64,000 nt of DNA from an uncultured Clostridia bacterium (GCA_937896905.1 CALBOE010000006.1:422912-486911), one strand, 5' to 3'; numbered from the stretch's first letter, positions 8,839 to 18,050 are shown. Notes: generated from the letters alone by a model not told the origin. Numbers and translations: made by a program.

Positions 8839-10506
8839 CATTTCTTTAATTGTGTCTATGCACATTATGTTAAATCCAACTTTTAAAGTGTCTCGCAAGG
8901 CTTTAACCAAATTCACTTTTGCTTTTGTTGTTTCTGGGTTGCCGTCTAATATCTTACAAACAGTGTACATTTTATTAAATGCTTTGCACATATCCATAAC
9001 ACGTCTGCCAACAATGCTTGCATCTCTTTTTTCAACAGCCAAACCTATTGTTGCAGAAAAGTCATTAATATACTTAATAAGCTCAAAAGCATTTTCCTCA
9101 AAGCAAGAATAGTTTGGTTGCACATCAGTTTCTTTGTGTTTACGCAAAATGCTTTCTAACCTTGTAAATGTGTATTGCATATATGGTGCGGTTTCCCCTT
9201 CAAAAGAAAATGCTTTTTCCACATCAAACACGCCGTCCTTAATGCGTTCGGTTTTTAAAACGCTAAAATTAAGCACTGCACGGGCAACCTTTTTTGCAAC
9301 GTCTTCTGGGTTTTCAATGGTGAAGGTTCTGTCAGCAATAATTTCTTTTGCCTTGTTTTGAGCAAATTCCAGCAAGTCAACCAGCACGGCTTGCTTTCCA
9401 CGTCGGGACGCAATTTTTCCATCTGGCAAACTTAATCTGCCATAAGCAGTGTGTTCCATGTTTTTTGCAAAATCACAGCCCATTAATTCTAGAGTTGCAA
9501 ACAATTGTTTAAAGTGCAAAATTTGTGAAACGTCGGTAACATAAATGAGTTTATCGAAGTTGTATTCACGAAATCTGTCTAGCCCTGCGCAAATGTCCCT
9601 GGTTATGTAAAGGGTTGTTCCATCGCTTTTAATAATAACAGCAGGGGGCATTTCTTCACCAAGTTCAACAATTTTTGCGCCCTGACTATCCTTTAAAAGC
9701 CCTTTGCTTTCAAGTTCGGCTAATGCTTGTGGAACAAGTTGATTATAGTACATTTCGCCACGATTATCATCAAACTTAATTCCAAGCAAATCTAGCGTTT
9801 CGGTTAGCGATTTAAAGCCAATTCTAATAACCAATTCGTAAAGCGGATAAATTTCGGCATCTTTTTCTTCAATCTTTTTAAAGATATCGCGCGCCAGTTG
9901 AGTGTAACTCTCGTCCTCTGCTTCGGCTTGATTAAATTTAACATAATATTCTTGCAATGCATCGTTTCCGCGGGCATTAACATCTTCAATGTTTCCCCAC
10001 TTCATAAGTCCACCAATAATTTTGCCAAATGGTGTGCCATAGTCGCCCGTGAAGTTCAATCTTTTAACAGTGTAGCCGCATTGTTCAAACAATCTTGCCA
10101 AACTTTCGCCAGTTATTGTGCTTTTTAAATGCCCAATGTGCAAAAACTTGGCCAAATTTGGGCTGCAATAATCAATAAGAACGGTTTTGCCATTTCCTTC
10201 TTGGGTAAAAAAATCAGTTGCGGAAAAACCATGCAAAATTTCTTCTGCAATTTTTTCTTTGTTTAAAAAGAAGTTTAAATAACCTCCCATAACTTCTGTT
10301 TTTTCAATTATATTGCAAGCAGATAAACTTGCTTGAATTTCCGCAGCAATGCTTGCTGGGTTCACTTTTAAAACCTTTGCAAAAGAAAAGCATGGCAAAG
10401 AGTAATCGCCTTTATCTGCCGAAATGCTTTCAATAATTAAATTCTCAAAATTTGCACCGTCAATTTTTAAGGTGATGGCATTTGCTAAAACATTTTTAAT
10501 ATTCAT
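8836..10506 (-). CDS. argS: Arginyl-tRNA synthetase
   Basis: Class I synthetase charging tRNA-Arg. The N-terminal Add-1 domain (about 1-110) leads into the HIGH motif, seen intact as HIGHLKST. The region FTGDYGTPFGK is typical of ArgRS, as is the missing canonical KMSKS: SRRGKQAV stands in its place. The C-terminal DALR anticodon-binding domain ends in DTIKEM. At 556 residues it is of normal length. There is no ribosome site before the ATG at 10506. A good promoter puts +1 on that ATG, so this essential gene appears to be read from a leaderless mRNA. Convergent with the htrA-like gene. Confidence 0.96.
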   Translation of the reverse strand: MNIKNVLANAITLKIDGANFENLIIESISADKGDYSLPCFSFAKVLKVNPASIAAEIQASLSACNIIEKTEVMGGYLNFFLNKEKIAEEILHGFSATDFFTQEGNGKTVLIDYCSPNLAKFLHIGHLKSTITGESLARLFEQCGYTVKRLNFTGDYGTPFGKIIGGLMKWGNIEDVNARGNDALQEYYVKFNQAEAEDESYTQLARDIFKKIEEKDAEIYPLYELVIRIGFKSLTETLDLLGIKFDDNRGEMYYNQLVPQALAELESKGLLKDSQGAKIVELGEEMPPAVIIKSDGTTLYITRDICAGLDRFREYNFDKLIYVTDVSQILHFKQLFATLELMGCDFAKNMEHTAYGRLSLPDGKIASRRGKQAVLVDLLEFAQNKAKEIIADRTFTIENPEDVAKKVARAVLNFSVLKTERIKDGVFDVEKAFSFEGETAPYMQYTFTRLESILRKHKETDVQPNYSCFEENAFELIKYINDFSATIGLAVEKRDASIVGRRVMDMCKAFNKMYTVCKILDGNPETTKAKVNLVKALRDTLKVGFNIMCIDTIKEM

Positions 10507-10512
10507 GCATCT

Positions 10513-10541
10513 ATGTTAGCACAAAACAAATTAATTTGCAA
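10513..10541 (-). promoter_or_regulatory. Leaderless promoter of argS
   Basis: TTGCAA (10541-10536), 17-nt spacer, TGC-TAACAT with the -10 at 10518-10513. +1 is predicted at 10506, the A of the argS ATG. Confidence 0.75.
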
Positions 10542-10608
10542 TAGATTTGGTTTTAATTGATTAGTAACCCAATTTAAAATTGAATTCTTCTATAATTTTG
10601 AATAGATA

Positions 10609-10636
10609 TTGACAATATGCAAATTTATGATACACT
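10609..10636 (+). promoter_or_regulatory. Leaderless promoter of HExxH protein
   Basis: Consensus TTGACA (10609-10614), 16-nt spacer, TGA-TACACT with the -10 at 10631-10636. +1 is predicted at 10643, the A of the ATG; no ribosome site is present. Confidence 0.75.
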
Positions 10637-10642
10637 AACAAT

Positions 10643-11395
10643 ATGAAAAGAGAATTTCACACATTAAGTTATGAAAAACTTTTAGAAAACATTTTCATTC
10701 GTTTTGACGAATTGTTTAAGCATCAAAACATTTCCAAAACCGAGAGTTATGTTTTATATGAACTTTTAACTGAGTTTGTTTTTAGAATTCACAACATAAA
10801 CAGCGCAGAACATCAGGTGGTTTTTCACCATGCAGACCCCAAGGATTTGGATATGTACGATTGCAGTGCATTTATGGTTAAAGGGTTAACCAGCCCAGAT
10901 GTTTACGACATATATGTAGATGCTCGTGAAATGTCGTTTGATGGCGACTATCGTATGATTGATAGATATTTAAATTCCGTGCAAACAATTTTACATGAAC
11001 TTCATCACGTTATTCAGTATATTATAGTGCCAAGAGTATTTGTACGAGAACATAATAAACTTAATCAAGATTACGACACAATTATGAAGAATCTAGAAGG
11101 CAACCCAAAGAAAAAGGAAAAATTTTTACAGGTTCACGAAGATGCTTCGTGTTATTTGCTAACAAGCGAAGTTAAGGCAGAAGAATATTCATTGCGCTAT
11201 CTAACAAAACTTATTGAAGAATTAGAGAAATTTAGCACTGAACCGTATTTCCTATATGGGCTAAGAAAAATGCGTCAGGCTGTAACAAGGTTGAAAAGTT
11301 TAAGACTAAACGACTGCAAAAAGGCTCACCAACAACACGCACATTTAGAACGTTTTATGCGCAAGCATTTCAAGGAAGATTTGAAATTCGATTAA
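10643..11395 (+). CDS. Putative HExxH zinc metalloprotein, unknown family
   Basis: A 250-residue soluble protein with no signal peptide. The zinc-protease signature is clear: HELHH at residues 118-122, within a hydrophobic helix TILHELHHVIQY. A downstream AEEYSLRYL (about 179-187) could supply the third ligand glutamate, as in gluzincins or the ImmA/IrrE class; this is inference. The C-terminal third is rich in Lys, Arg and His. I do not recognise the family, so substrate and role are unknown. The gene is monocistronic, lies divergently from argS and appears to be translated from a leaderless mRNA. Confidence 0.75.
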   Translation: MKREFHTLSYEKLLENIFIRFDELFKHQNISKTESYVLYELLTEFVFRIHNINSAEHQVVFHHADPKDLDMYDCSAFMVKGLTSPDVYDIYVDAREMSFDGDYRMIDRYLNSVQTILHELHHVIQYIIVPRVFVREHNKLNQDYDTIMKNLEGNPKKKEKFLQVHEDASCYLLTSEVKAEEYSLRYLTKLIEELEKFSTEPYFLYGLRKMRQAVTRLKSLRLNDCKKAHQQHAHLERFMRKHFKEDLKFD

Positions 11396-11425
11396 TAAAC
11401 ACATATTTAAATGTGCCACTGCAAA

Positions 11426-11449
11426 CAAAAAACCTTGCGGGGCAAGGTT
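11426..11449 (-). terminator. Terminator of degV-IMPACT operon
   Basis: On the minus strand AACCTTGC (11449-11442) pairs with GCAAGGTT (11438-11431), followed by a T run. The hairpin begins inside the stop codon of the IMPACT gene. Confidence 0.75.
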
Positions 11450-11798
11450 AATCATTTAAAAGCTGAGCGGTGGCTTTGGTGTAGGCACGAGTTAGTCCAC
11501 CAGCACCAAGTTTAATACCGCCAAAATATCTTACAACGGCAACAAGCGTGTTTGTAAGATTTTTTTTCTTAATTACGTTTAAAATGGGGTAGCCTGCAGT
11601 TCCGCCCGGCTCGCCATCGTCGCAAGCTTTTTCGCTAACAGTTTCTTTGCTATAAACGTAAGCATAACAAATATGGGTGGCTTTTTTGTGCTTGGTTTTT
11701 AATTCCTGCAAAAAAAACTTCACATCGTCTAGTGAAGTTAATTCCTTTTTGTAGGCAATAAACCTAGATTTATTAATCTCGTATTCAAATTCGTTCAT
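11448..11798 (-). CDS. YigZ/IMPACT-family protein, N-terminal domain only
   Basis: Matches the IMPACT N-terminal domain (UPF0029) of YigZ: landmarks are KSRFIAY near the start, DDGEPGGTAGYPIL in the middle and VVRYFGGIKLGAGGLTRAY near the end. YigZ is usually about 200-215 residues with a C-terminal DUF1949 domain; here the protein stops after 116 residues, so that domain is absent. I prefer the ATG at 11798, 1 nt after the degV stop; an in-frame TTG at 11822 would give 124 residues. No ribosome site precedes either codon, so translation is probably coupled to degV. The reading frame is intact and the stop lies in a terminator, arguing against recent truncation. Role unknown. Confidence 0.8.
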   Translation of the reverse strand: MNEFEYEINKSRFIAYKKELTSLDDVKFFLQELKTKHKKATHICYAYVYSKETVSEKACDDGEPGGTAGYPILNVIKKKNLTNTLVAVVRYFGGIKLGAGGLTRAYTKATAQLLND

Positions 11799-11799
11799 A

Positions 11800-12714
11800 T
11801 TATTTGCAATATTTTTCAACAACGCCCAATCGGTCTACCGCAAAGCCAACCGCCAAGGCTTTTGGTCCTGTGTGACAAGCAACAAACAGTGGCAATGGAT
11901 CCATTTTAAAGAAAGGCATATCTGGGAAAGCAGCAACAACTTCCTTTTTAAACTCTTCCAATTCTGCGGCATTTAAATCCGGATTGGTGTGAGCAATGCT
12001 AATATAAACCTTACCTTGTTTAATTTCTTCGGCAAATCTTTCTTCGGCTTCTTTTCTTGTTGCTGCAATAATTTTACTTTTTGCTTGCTTCATAGCCATA
12101 ACTTTTGCAAAAGCGTCTAATTTTCCGCCATGCACTTGCAAAATTGGCTTAATATTCAAAAGAGTTCCAATTGCAGCAGCGGCAGGAGTGATTCTGCCAC
12201 CTTTTTTTAGGTATTTTAAAGTGTCAACCGCAATATAAGCGCCGCATTCGCCCCTGGTTTCTTCCAAATATTCTTTAATTTCTTGTGCTGTTTTTCCTTG
12301 TTCAATTAAATAAGCCGCTTCATACATTGCCAATTTGTTCATGTAAGAAACACGTTGATTATTTGCAACAAAAACTTTACCTTCAAACTCTTCCCCGTGG
12401 CTAGCGTTAATTGCAGAATTGCAAGCGGCACTTAATCCGCTTGAAAGAATAACATAAATAATTTGGTCGTATTGTTTCAAAATTTCACGCCAGCAATCTT
12501 CCACAGCGGCAATGCTTGGTTGAGATGTGCTAACGTTGGCAGTTTTGTCTTCCAAAAATGAATAATATTGTGAATAGGTCATATTCACACCTTCTAAATA
12601 TTCCTCACCATTAATTATAAAACTAATGGGAACAACTGCAGCAACATTTAATTTTTTTAATTCTTCTTCTGTCATAGCAGCGGAATTGTCCACTACTAAA
12701 GCAACCTTTTTCAT
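11800..12714 (-). CDS. DegV family fatty-acid-binding protein
   Basis: DegV/EDD-fold proteins bind a fatty acid and can act as FakB, handing it to the kinase FakA for phosphorylation and phospholipid synthesis. Typical blocks are visible: VDNSAAMTEEE at the N-terminus, TSQPS near residue 60, LSSGLSAACNSA near 92, and GTLLNIKPIL near 185. The protein has 304 residues, a little above the usual 280-290. The ATG at 12714 has an AGGAG site. No fakA is in the window, so the partner must be encoded elsewhere. It is the first gene of a two-gene unit with the IMPACT protein. Confidence 0.88.
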   Translation of the reverse strand: MKKVALVVDNSAAMTEEELKKLNVAAVVPISFIINGEEYLEGVNMTYSQYYSFLEDKTANVSTSQPSIAAVEDCWREILKQYDQIIYVILSSGLSAACNSAINASHGEEFEGKVFVANNQRVSYMNKLAMYEAAYLIEQGKTAQEIKEYLEETRGECGAYIAVDTLKYLKKGGRITPAAAAIGTLLNIKPILQVHGGKLDAFAKVMAMKQAKSKIIAATRKEAEERFAEEIKQGKVYISIAHTNPDLNAAELEEFKKEVVAAFPDMPFFKMDPLPLFVACHTGPKALAVGFAVDRLGVVEKYCK

Positions 12715-12822
12715 AATTTCTCCTTAAACGTACTTTTATACATTTACATTATAAAATAAAATTAAAAATTTTACAAATAAATATAACGCAAAATATAAAA
12801 ATTTAAACAGTTAAAAACTGGA

Positions 12823-12846
12823 AAAAGCACCAGATGTCTGGTGCTT
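12823..12846. terminator. Terminator downstream of phosphoketolase gene
   Basis: AAAAGCACCAGA pairs with TCTGGTGCTTTT around TG, with flanking A and T runs. On the minus strand it terminates the phosphoketolase gene. Confidence 0.82.
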
Positions 12847-12850
12847 TTAA

Positions 12851-15202
12851 TTAATTCCATTTCCAGTTTAAAATTTCTGGCATATCAAGCCCATATTCTT
12901 TAATGTAAGCTGAATGATGTTTAAGTTTTTGCTTCATTGCGTTGGTTATTTGCTTTGCCTTTTCTTTTGGTAAATTTAATGCTTCCACCGCTTTAATAAC
13001 CTGATTAAAACGGTCGGTTTTATTTAAAACGCACATATCAAACGAGGTTGTTATTGTTCCTTCTTCCTCATAACCCGAAACAATAAAGTTTTTGTTTTGG
13101 CGGTTGTGAGTTAACGAATAAATTAAATTTGGGTAGCCATGGAAGTTGAATAAAACCGGCTTGTTGGTTGTGAATAATTTGTTAAATTCTGTATCGGTTA
13201 GCCCGTGCGAATGCTCTTTATTGGTTTTTAAGGTTAACAAGTCCACAACATTAACAAACTTAACATTAAGTTCTGGCAAATATTCCTTTAAAAGGGTAAC
13301 TGTTGCAAGGGCTTCCCTTGTTCCCGAATGTCCACAACCTGCAACAACAAGGTCTGGGTTAGAGGTTTTGTTCATTCCGGCCCATGCCCATTCGCCGGCT
13401 CCTTTTTCGAAATGTTCTTTTGCATCGGCGGCATTTAACCATTGAAAGGTTGGGTGTTTGCTGGCAACAATAACATTAACTTTATTTTTGCTTTTTGTGC
13501 ATTCGTTGTAGCAAGCAAGCAAGCTGTTTGCGTCTGCCGGCAGATAAATATTTGCAATGTTACCTTTGTTGTTGGCAAGGTGGTCAATAAAACCCGGGTC
13601 TTGGTGAGTGTAGCCATTGTGATCCTGTTGCCAAACATTGCTTGTTAAAATTAAGTTTAATGAAGAAATGTCTGCACGCCATTCAATTTTTTGGCAAGCA
13701 TTAAGCCATTTTCCGTGTTGTGAAATCATGCTTTCAACAACTCGAATGAATGCTTCGTAACTGTTAAACATTCCGTGTCTGCCGGTTAGCAAGTACCCTT
13801 CAAGTATACCTTCGCAAAGGTGTTCGGAAAGGAAAGCGTCCATAATTCTTCCGTTGTTGGCAACACCGTCGTCTGTTGGCATAATGTTAGCGTTAAACAT
13901 TTTTTTGCCATTGTTAAGCACCTCGTAAAGGCGATTAGATGCTGCTTCGTCTGGGCTAAAAATGCGGTAATTATCTGGGTTTTTTTCGTACAATTCTTTA
14001 ATGTATCCGCCCAAAACTCGCATATCTTGCGCTTTAACCGTTCCTGCGCCTTTAACTTTAACAGCAAACTTTTCCCATTTTGGAACTTTAATTTCTTTCA
14101 AAAGTAATCCACCATTTGCATTTGGATTTGCCGAAATTCTGCTGTTTCCTTTTGGCAAAATTGCTTTAATTTCTTCTTTAAGGCGGTAGTTTTCGTCAAA
14201 CAACTCGTCTGCCTTGTAACTTTTAAGCCAAGTTTCTAAAACCTTTAAATGTTCTGGCTTATCCATTTTAACTGGAACTTGATGTGCGCGGTAACTTCCT
14301 TCCACGGTTTGGCTGTCCACCATTTTAGGGCAGGTCCAACCTTTTGGAGTGCGTAACACAATCATAGGCCATTTAAAGTTAAAAATTTTGTTTTCAGTTC
14401 TTACCTTAGTTTGATATGCGGTTATTTTTTCAATGCAATAATCCATTGCTTTTGCCATTAGTGGGTGAGTTTTAACTGTGCTTGTGCCTTCAACAAAAAT
14501 AGGGTCGTAACCATAGCCGTTTAAAAGGTGTGTTAAATCTTGCTTGCTTATGCGGGAAAGCACGGTAGGGTTATTAATTTTAAAACCATTCAAATGTAAA
14601 ATTGGAAGAACTGCACCGTCTGTTAACGGATTAATAAATTTATTTCCATGCCAAGAAGTTGCAAGCGGGCCAGTTTCGGCCTCGCCATCTCCAACAATGG
14701 CGGTGGCAATAAGGGTAGGATTATCTAACACTGCACCAAAAGCGTGGGCAAGAGTGTAGCCCAATTCCCCGCCTTCGTGGATAGAGCCAGGAGTTTCTGG
14801 CACGCAGTGAGAGCCAATTCCGCCAGGGAAAGAAAATTGTTTGCAAAACCTTGTAAGTCCCGCCTTATTTTCAGCAATTTCTGGATATACTTCACTGTAT
14901 GTTCCTTCCAAATAGCAGTTAGAAGTTAAAAAGTTTCCGCCATGGCCAGGCCCAGAAAGCAAAATTGCATTTAAATTATATTTCACCACTGCACGGTTGA
15001 GATGTGTGTAAATAAAGTTTTGGCCAGGAACTGTGCCCCAATGCCCAACAAGTTTCTTTTTTATGTCTGCCTCGCTCAAATCGTGGTCACGCAAAAGCGG
15101 ATTATCTAATAAATAAAGTTGTGCTAGCGAAATGTAGTTGCTTGCACGCAAATATTTATCTAAAGTTTGAAAATATTTTTTTGTTGAAAAATTATCTTTC
15201 AT
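12851..15202 (-). CDS. xfp: Xylulose-5-phosphate/fructose-6-phosphate phosphoketolase
   Basis: ThDP-dependent enzyme cleaving xylulose-5-P (and often fructose-6-P) with phosphate to acetyl-phosphate plus glyceraldehyde-3-P (or erythrose-4-P). Full length at 783 residues. Family blocks are visible: GHWGTVPGQNFIYTHLNR, GPGHGG, PGSIHEGGELGY and the ThDP-binding GDGEAETGP region, with TDDGVANNGR in the middle. I start it at the ATG at 15202 because AAGGGGA lies before it; codons further upstream have no support. It points to heterofermentative or pentose-shunt sugar breakdown giving acetate and ATP. Single gene, with its own terminator. Confidence 0.96.
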   Translation of the reverse strand: MKDNFSTKKYFQTLDKYLRASNYISLAQLYLLDNPLLRDHDLSEADIKKKLVGHWGTVPGQNFIYTHLNRAVVKYNLNAILLSGPGHGGNFLTSNCYLEGTYSEVYPEIAENKAGLTRFCKQFSFPGGIGSHCVPETPGSIHEGGELGYTLAHAFGAVLDNPTLIATAIVGDGEAETGPLATSWHGNKFINPLTDGAVLPILHLNGFKINNPTVLSRISKQDLTHLLNGYGYDPIFVEGTSTVKTHPLMAKAMDYCIEKITAYQTKVRTENKIFNFKWPMIVLRTPKGWTCPKMVDSQTVEGSYRAHQVPVKMDKPEHLKVLETWLKSYKADELFDENYRLKEEIKAILPKGNSRISANPNANGGLLLKEIKVPKWEKFAVKVKGAGTVKAQDMRVLGGYIKELYEKNPDNYRIFSPDEAASNRLYEVLNNGKKMFNANIMPTDDGVANNGRIMDAFLSEHLCEGILEGYLLTGRHGMFNSYEAFIRVVESMISQHGKWLNACQKIEWRADISSLNLILTSNVWQQDHNGYTHQDPGFIDHLANNKGNIANIYLPADANSLLACYNECTKSKNKVNVIVASKHPTFQWLNAADAKEHFEKGAGEWAWAGMNKTSNPDLVVAGCGHSGTREALATVTLLKEYLPELNVKFVNVVDLLTLKTNKEHSHGLTDTEFNKLFTTNKPVLFNFHGYPNLIYSLTHNRQNKNFIVSGYEEEGTITTSFDMCVLNKTDRFNQVIKAVEALNLPKEKAKQITNAMKQKLKHHSAYIKEYGLDMPEILNWKWN

Positions 15203-15306
15203 TAAATTCCCCTTGTTTTTATAATAATAAGAAATCATTTTCAAAAAATCAAACGAATTTTTAAATAATAAGGTAATTTACATTAAATTTAAACATATTT
15301 TAGTAT

Positions 15307-16212
15307 ATGCAAAAAATTAAAGTTGGCATTGTTGGGTTGGGAAATTTAGGTTTAGCGGTTAAAAATATAGTGCAAAATCACCCAAACTTTGAACTTGTTG
15401 CAACCTTTTCTAGGCGAAAATTAGCAAGCTGCGAAAACTATGAAAATATTGAAAAATATATTGGGAAAATAGACCTTTTGTTTTTGTGTGTTGGCTCTCA
15501 AAACGATTTAGAAGCAGTTTCTGAAAAACTAATAAAAAACTTTAACATAGTGGAAAGTTACGACAATCATTCTAAGCTTAAAGCACACATTTCAAAAATG
15601 GATTTATTGGCAAAACAACACAATAAAATTGCTATATGTTCCATGGGGTGGGATCCCGGATTGTTTAGTTTAATGCGGGGGCTTTTTGATGCATTAGGGT
15701 ACAATTCGCACACGTTTTGGGGCAAGGGACTAAGCCAAGGGCACACGCAAGCCATTAAAAATCTTCCTAACGTTACAGATGCTTTGCAGTTTACAATTCC
15801 CAACAAATCCACAAAAAGAAAGGTTGTTCGTGGAAAGAATGTGGACAGCAACCTAAAACACAAAAGGCTTTGTTATGTGGTTTGTGGCAAAGAACATAAG
15901 CAGAAAATAAAACAGCAAATAGTTAGCATTCCAAATTATTTTTTAGGGCAAAAAACCATTGTTAAATTTGTAACACAAAACAAACTTAACCACTTAAAAA
16001 ACTTTGCACATTGTGGCGAGATTTTAACGGCACATAAAACATTGCAATTTAGTTTAAAATTAAAAAGCAACCCTATTTTTACGGCCACAGTTTTGGTGGC
16101 GTTTGCTAAAAATTACATTAACCTAAAAACTCAACAGTTATATGGAGCGCACACAATTTTCGATTTGCCATTAAGCAACATTTTGCCCAAAAGCAAGTTT
16201 GAATACTTGTAA
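15307..16212 (+). CDS. ddh: meso-diaminopimelate D-dehydrogenase
   Basis: NADPH-dependent enzyme aminating tetrahydrodipicolinate to meso-DAP in a single step, serving lysine and peptidoglycan synthesis. An N-terminal Rossmann motif VGIVGLGNLG is followed by the characteristic SMGWDPGLFSLMRGL near residue 115 and FWGKGLSQGHTQAIKNL near residue 138. At 301 residues it is slightly short (usual about 325). No ribosome site stands before the ATG at 15307, and no convincing promoter was found there either, so the mode of translation is uncertain. Its presence indicates DAP-type peptidoglycan, a one-enzyme branch known from some Clostridia and Bacteroidetes. Confidence 0.9.
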   Translation: MQKIKVGIVGLGNLGLAVKNIVQNHPNFELVATFSRRKLASCENYENIEKYIGKIDLLFLCVGSQNDLEAVSEKLIKNFNIVESYDNHSKLKAHISKMDLLAKQHNKIAICSMGWDPGLFSLMRGLFDALGYNSHTFWGKGLSQGHTQAIKNLPNVTDALQFTIPNKSTKRKVVRGKNVDSNLKHKRLCYVVCGKEHKQKIKQQIVSIPNYFLGQKTIVKFVTQNKLNHLKNFAHCGEILTAHKTLQFSLKLKSNPIFTATVLVAFAKNYINLKTQQLYGAHTIFDLPLSNILPKSKFEYL

Positions 16213-16213
16213 A

Positions 16214-16239
16214 AAAGAACGCATTATGCGTTCTTTTTG
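16214..16239. terminator. Bidirectional terminator between ddh and rel
   Basis: AAAGAACGCAT pairs with ATGCGTTCTTT, flanked by A and T runs. It ends both convergent genes; the rel stop lies within it. Confidence 0.85.
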
Positions 16240-18050
16240 GTTCGTTTTGGTTTTTCTTTAACAGGTTTCCAACTTGCTTCAATTAATCTTGAATGGTGGA
16301 AATAAGAAACATTTGGGCAAATGGAACGGTGAATAATAATTCCTCGCCCTGCCGAAACAAAACCTATAATATCGTCCCCTTTCATTGGGTGGCAACAGCC
16401 GGCAAATTTAATTAAAATGTTGTTTAAATCTTTAATTGCAACTTGATTTTCTGTTGGCGGAGTTAAACTAACTTCATTTTTTTGTGCAGGCAAAATTTCT
16501 TGTTCAACAATCTGCTTTTGATAGTTTAAAGCAAGGCGGTTTGCAATATTTTTTGCACTAACTGCGTTTGTGCCAATAATGTTATAAAATTCATCAACTT
16601 CGTTAAGGTTATAATATTTCAACAATTCTTCAACGTTCGAGTTGCTCATAAGTTTGCTAATGGAAAATCCTTTTTCTTTAAGAGCATTTTCCAGCATGGT
16701 TTTCCCCAGTTTAATGTTTTCTTCTTTCATATTTTTCTTAAAGAAAGCATTAATCTTTGCTTTTGCACTGCTTGTTTTGCAAATTTTAAGCCAATCTCTG
16801 GAAGGGCCTTTTGAATTTGGATTAGTTATAATTTCAACAACGTCGCCGTTAGCAAGAGCGCTATCGGTTGCTTGCATTTTGCCGTTAACTTTAGCACCCA
16901 CACATTTATTTCCAATTTCGCCATGAATTGCATAGGCAAAGTCAATTGGAGTGCTTCCGTTTGGCAAGTAGATAACCTTTCCCTTGGGGGTTTGAACAAA
17001 TATTTCGTTGTTATAAATGTCCTGATTTAAAGATTTTGCCAAATCTTCAATGCTAACCTTTTCGTTTTCCATCATTTGGCGGAGCCAGGCAAGTTGAATG
17101 TCTAAAGTGTCCTGCTTGGCACGTTTTTCTTTATATATCCAGTGTGCCGCAACGCCGTATTCAGCATAGTCGTGCATTTCTTTGGTTCTAATTTGAATTT
17201 CAACAGGGAAGTCCTCAAATAAAACAGTGGTGTGCAAAGATTGATATCCATTGGGTTTTGGTGTTGCAATGTAATCCTTAAACCTTTTTTGGAAAGGTTC
17301 AACTTCCATATGTAGTTTACCCAAAAGTGCATAGCACTGCGAAACGTTATTAACAATTGCTCTAACGGCAACAAGGTCGTAAATATCGTCGAAAGTGTGG
17401 TCGGCAAGCTTCTTATAAATGCTATAAATGTGCTTTTTCCTTCCGTAAACCTTGCCTTTAATGCCTAACTCCGTCATACTTTTTTGCACAAGAGTTATAA
17501 GTTTTTCCAAAACCGGTTGGCGAGAGTGAAATCTGGTGTCAACTTCTTGTTCTATGCTGGCATATTTTTCTGGTTGCAAAATTTTAAAAGCGCCATTTTC
17601 AAGTTCGGTTTTAATGTTGCTTAACCCCAACCTTGCCGAAAGTGGTGCATACAAAGTAAAAATGGAATTTGCAAGTGCAACCTTATTTTTTGCGTTCAAA
17701 TTTTCCGAAAATCTAAGTTCCACAACAACAAGAGCAATGCGTAGCATAATAATGCGAATATCCTTAGTTATTGCAAAAAACATTTTTCTTAAATTTTCCG
17801 CCTCTTCATTTTGTTGCGAAAAGTTTATTTTGTTTAATTTGTTTAAAGTGTTAATCGTGCAGATTGAAGTAGAGAACTTGTTTTGCACGTCTTCTAAGCT
17901 AATTTTTCCGCACACGTGCAAAAAATATATACCGCCATGCATTTTAAATTCTTCCCCAAGTTGCATATCATCAAGCAAGGCAATAAAGTTTTCAAATTTA
18001 AGTTTTTCTTTTTCGTTTAATGTTGATAGCAGTTCGTTAATATTGTTCAT
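16224..18050 (-). CDS. rel: Rel-type (p)ppGpp synthetase with degenerate hydrolase domain
   Basis: RelA/SpoT homologue of 608 residues (usual 720-740). The synthetase domain (about 195-310) is intact: YGRKKHIYSIYKK, RFKDYIATPKPNGYQSLHTT, EIQIRT and a TGS domain at about 350-410 (VFVQTPKGKVIYLPNG). The N-terminal hydrolase domain is decayed. The HDxxED metal/catalytic block reads HVCGK near residue 45, and the LADRLHNMR block reads IALVVVELR near 106, so the metal ligands are lost. The C-terminus stops soon after a CCHP...GDDIIGFVS zinc-finger-like region and lacks the ACT domain. It should make but not degrade alarmone. Start at 18050 with GAGAGG upstream. Confidence 0.88.
   Translation of the reverse strand: MNNINELLSTLNEKEKLKFENFIALLDDMQLGEEFKMHGGIYFLHVCGKISLEDVQNKFSTSICTINTLNKLNKINFSQQNEEAENLRKMFFAITKDIRIIMLRIALVVVELRFSENLNAKNKVALANSIFTLYAPLSARLGLSNIKTELENGAFKILQPEKYASIEQEVDTRFHSRQPVLEKLITLVQKSMTELGIKGKVYGRKKHIYSIYKKLADHTFDDIYDLVAVRAIVNNVSQCYALLGKLHMEVEPFQKRFKDYIATPKPNGYQSLHTTVLFEDFPVEIQIRTKEMHDYAEYGVAAHWIYKEKRAKQDTLDIQLAWLRQMMENEKVSIEDLAKSLNQDIYNNEIFVQTPKGKVIYLPNGSTPIDFAYAIHGEIGNKCVGAKVNGKMQATDSALANGDVVEIITNPNSKGPSRDWLKICKTSSAKAKINAFFKKNMKEENIKLGKTMLENALKEKGFSISKLMSNSNVEELLKYYNLNEVDEFYNIIGTNAVSAKNIANRLALNYQKQIVEQEILPAQKNEVSLTPPTENQVAIKDLNNILIKFAGCCHPMKGDDIIGFVSAGRGIIIHRSICPNVSYFHHSRLIEASWKPVKEKPKRTKKNA

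Noticed and set aside
15283..15306. Leaderless promoter for ddh
   Set aside because: No hexamer pair with acceptable spacing could be found, although the gene also lacks a ribosome site; not counted among the leaderless set.
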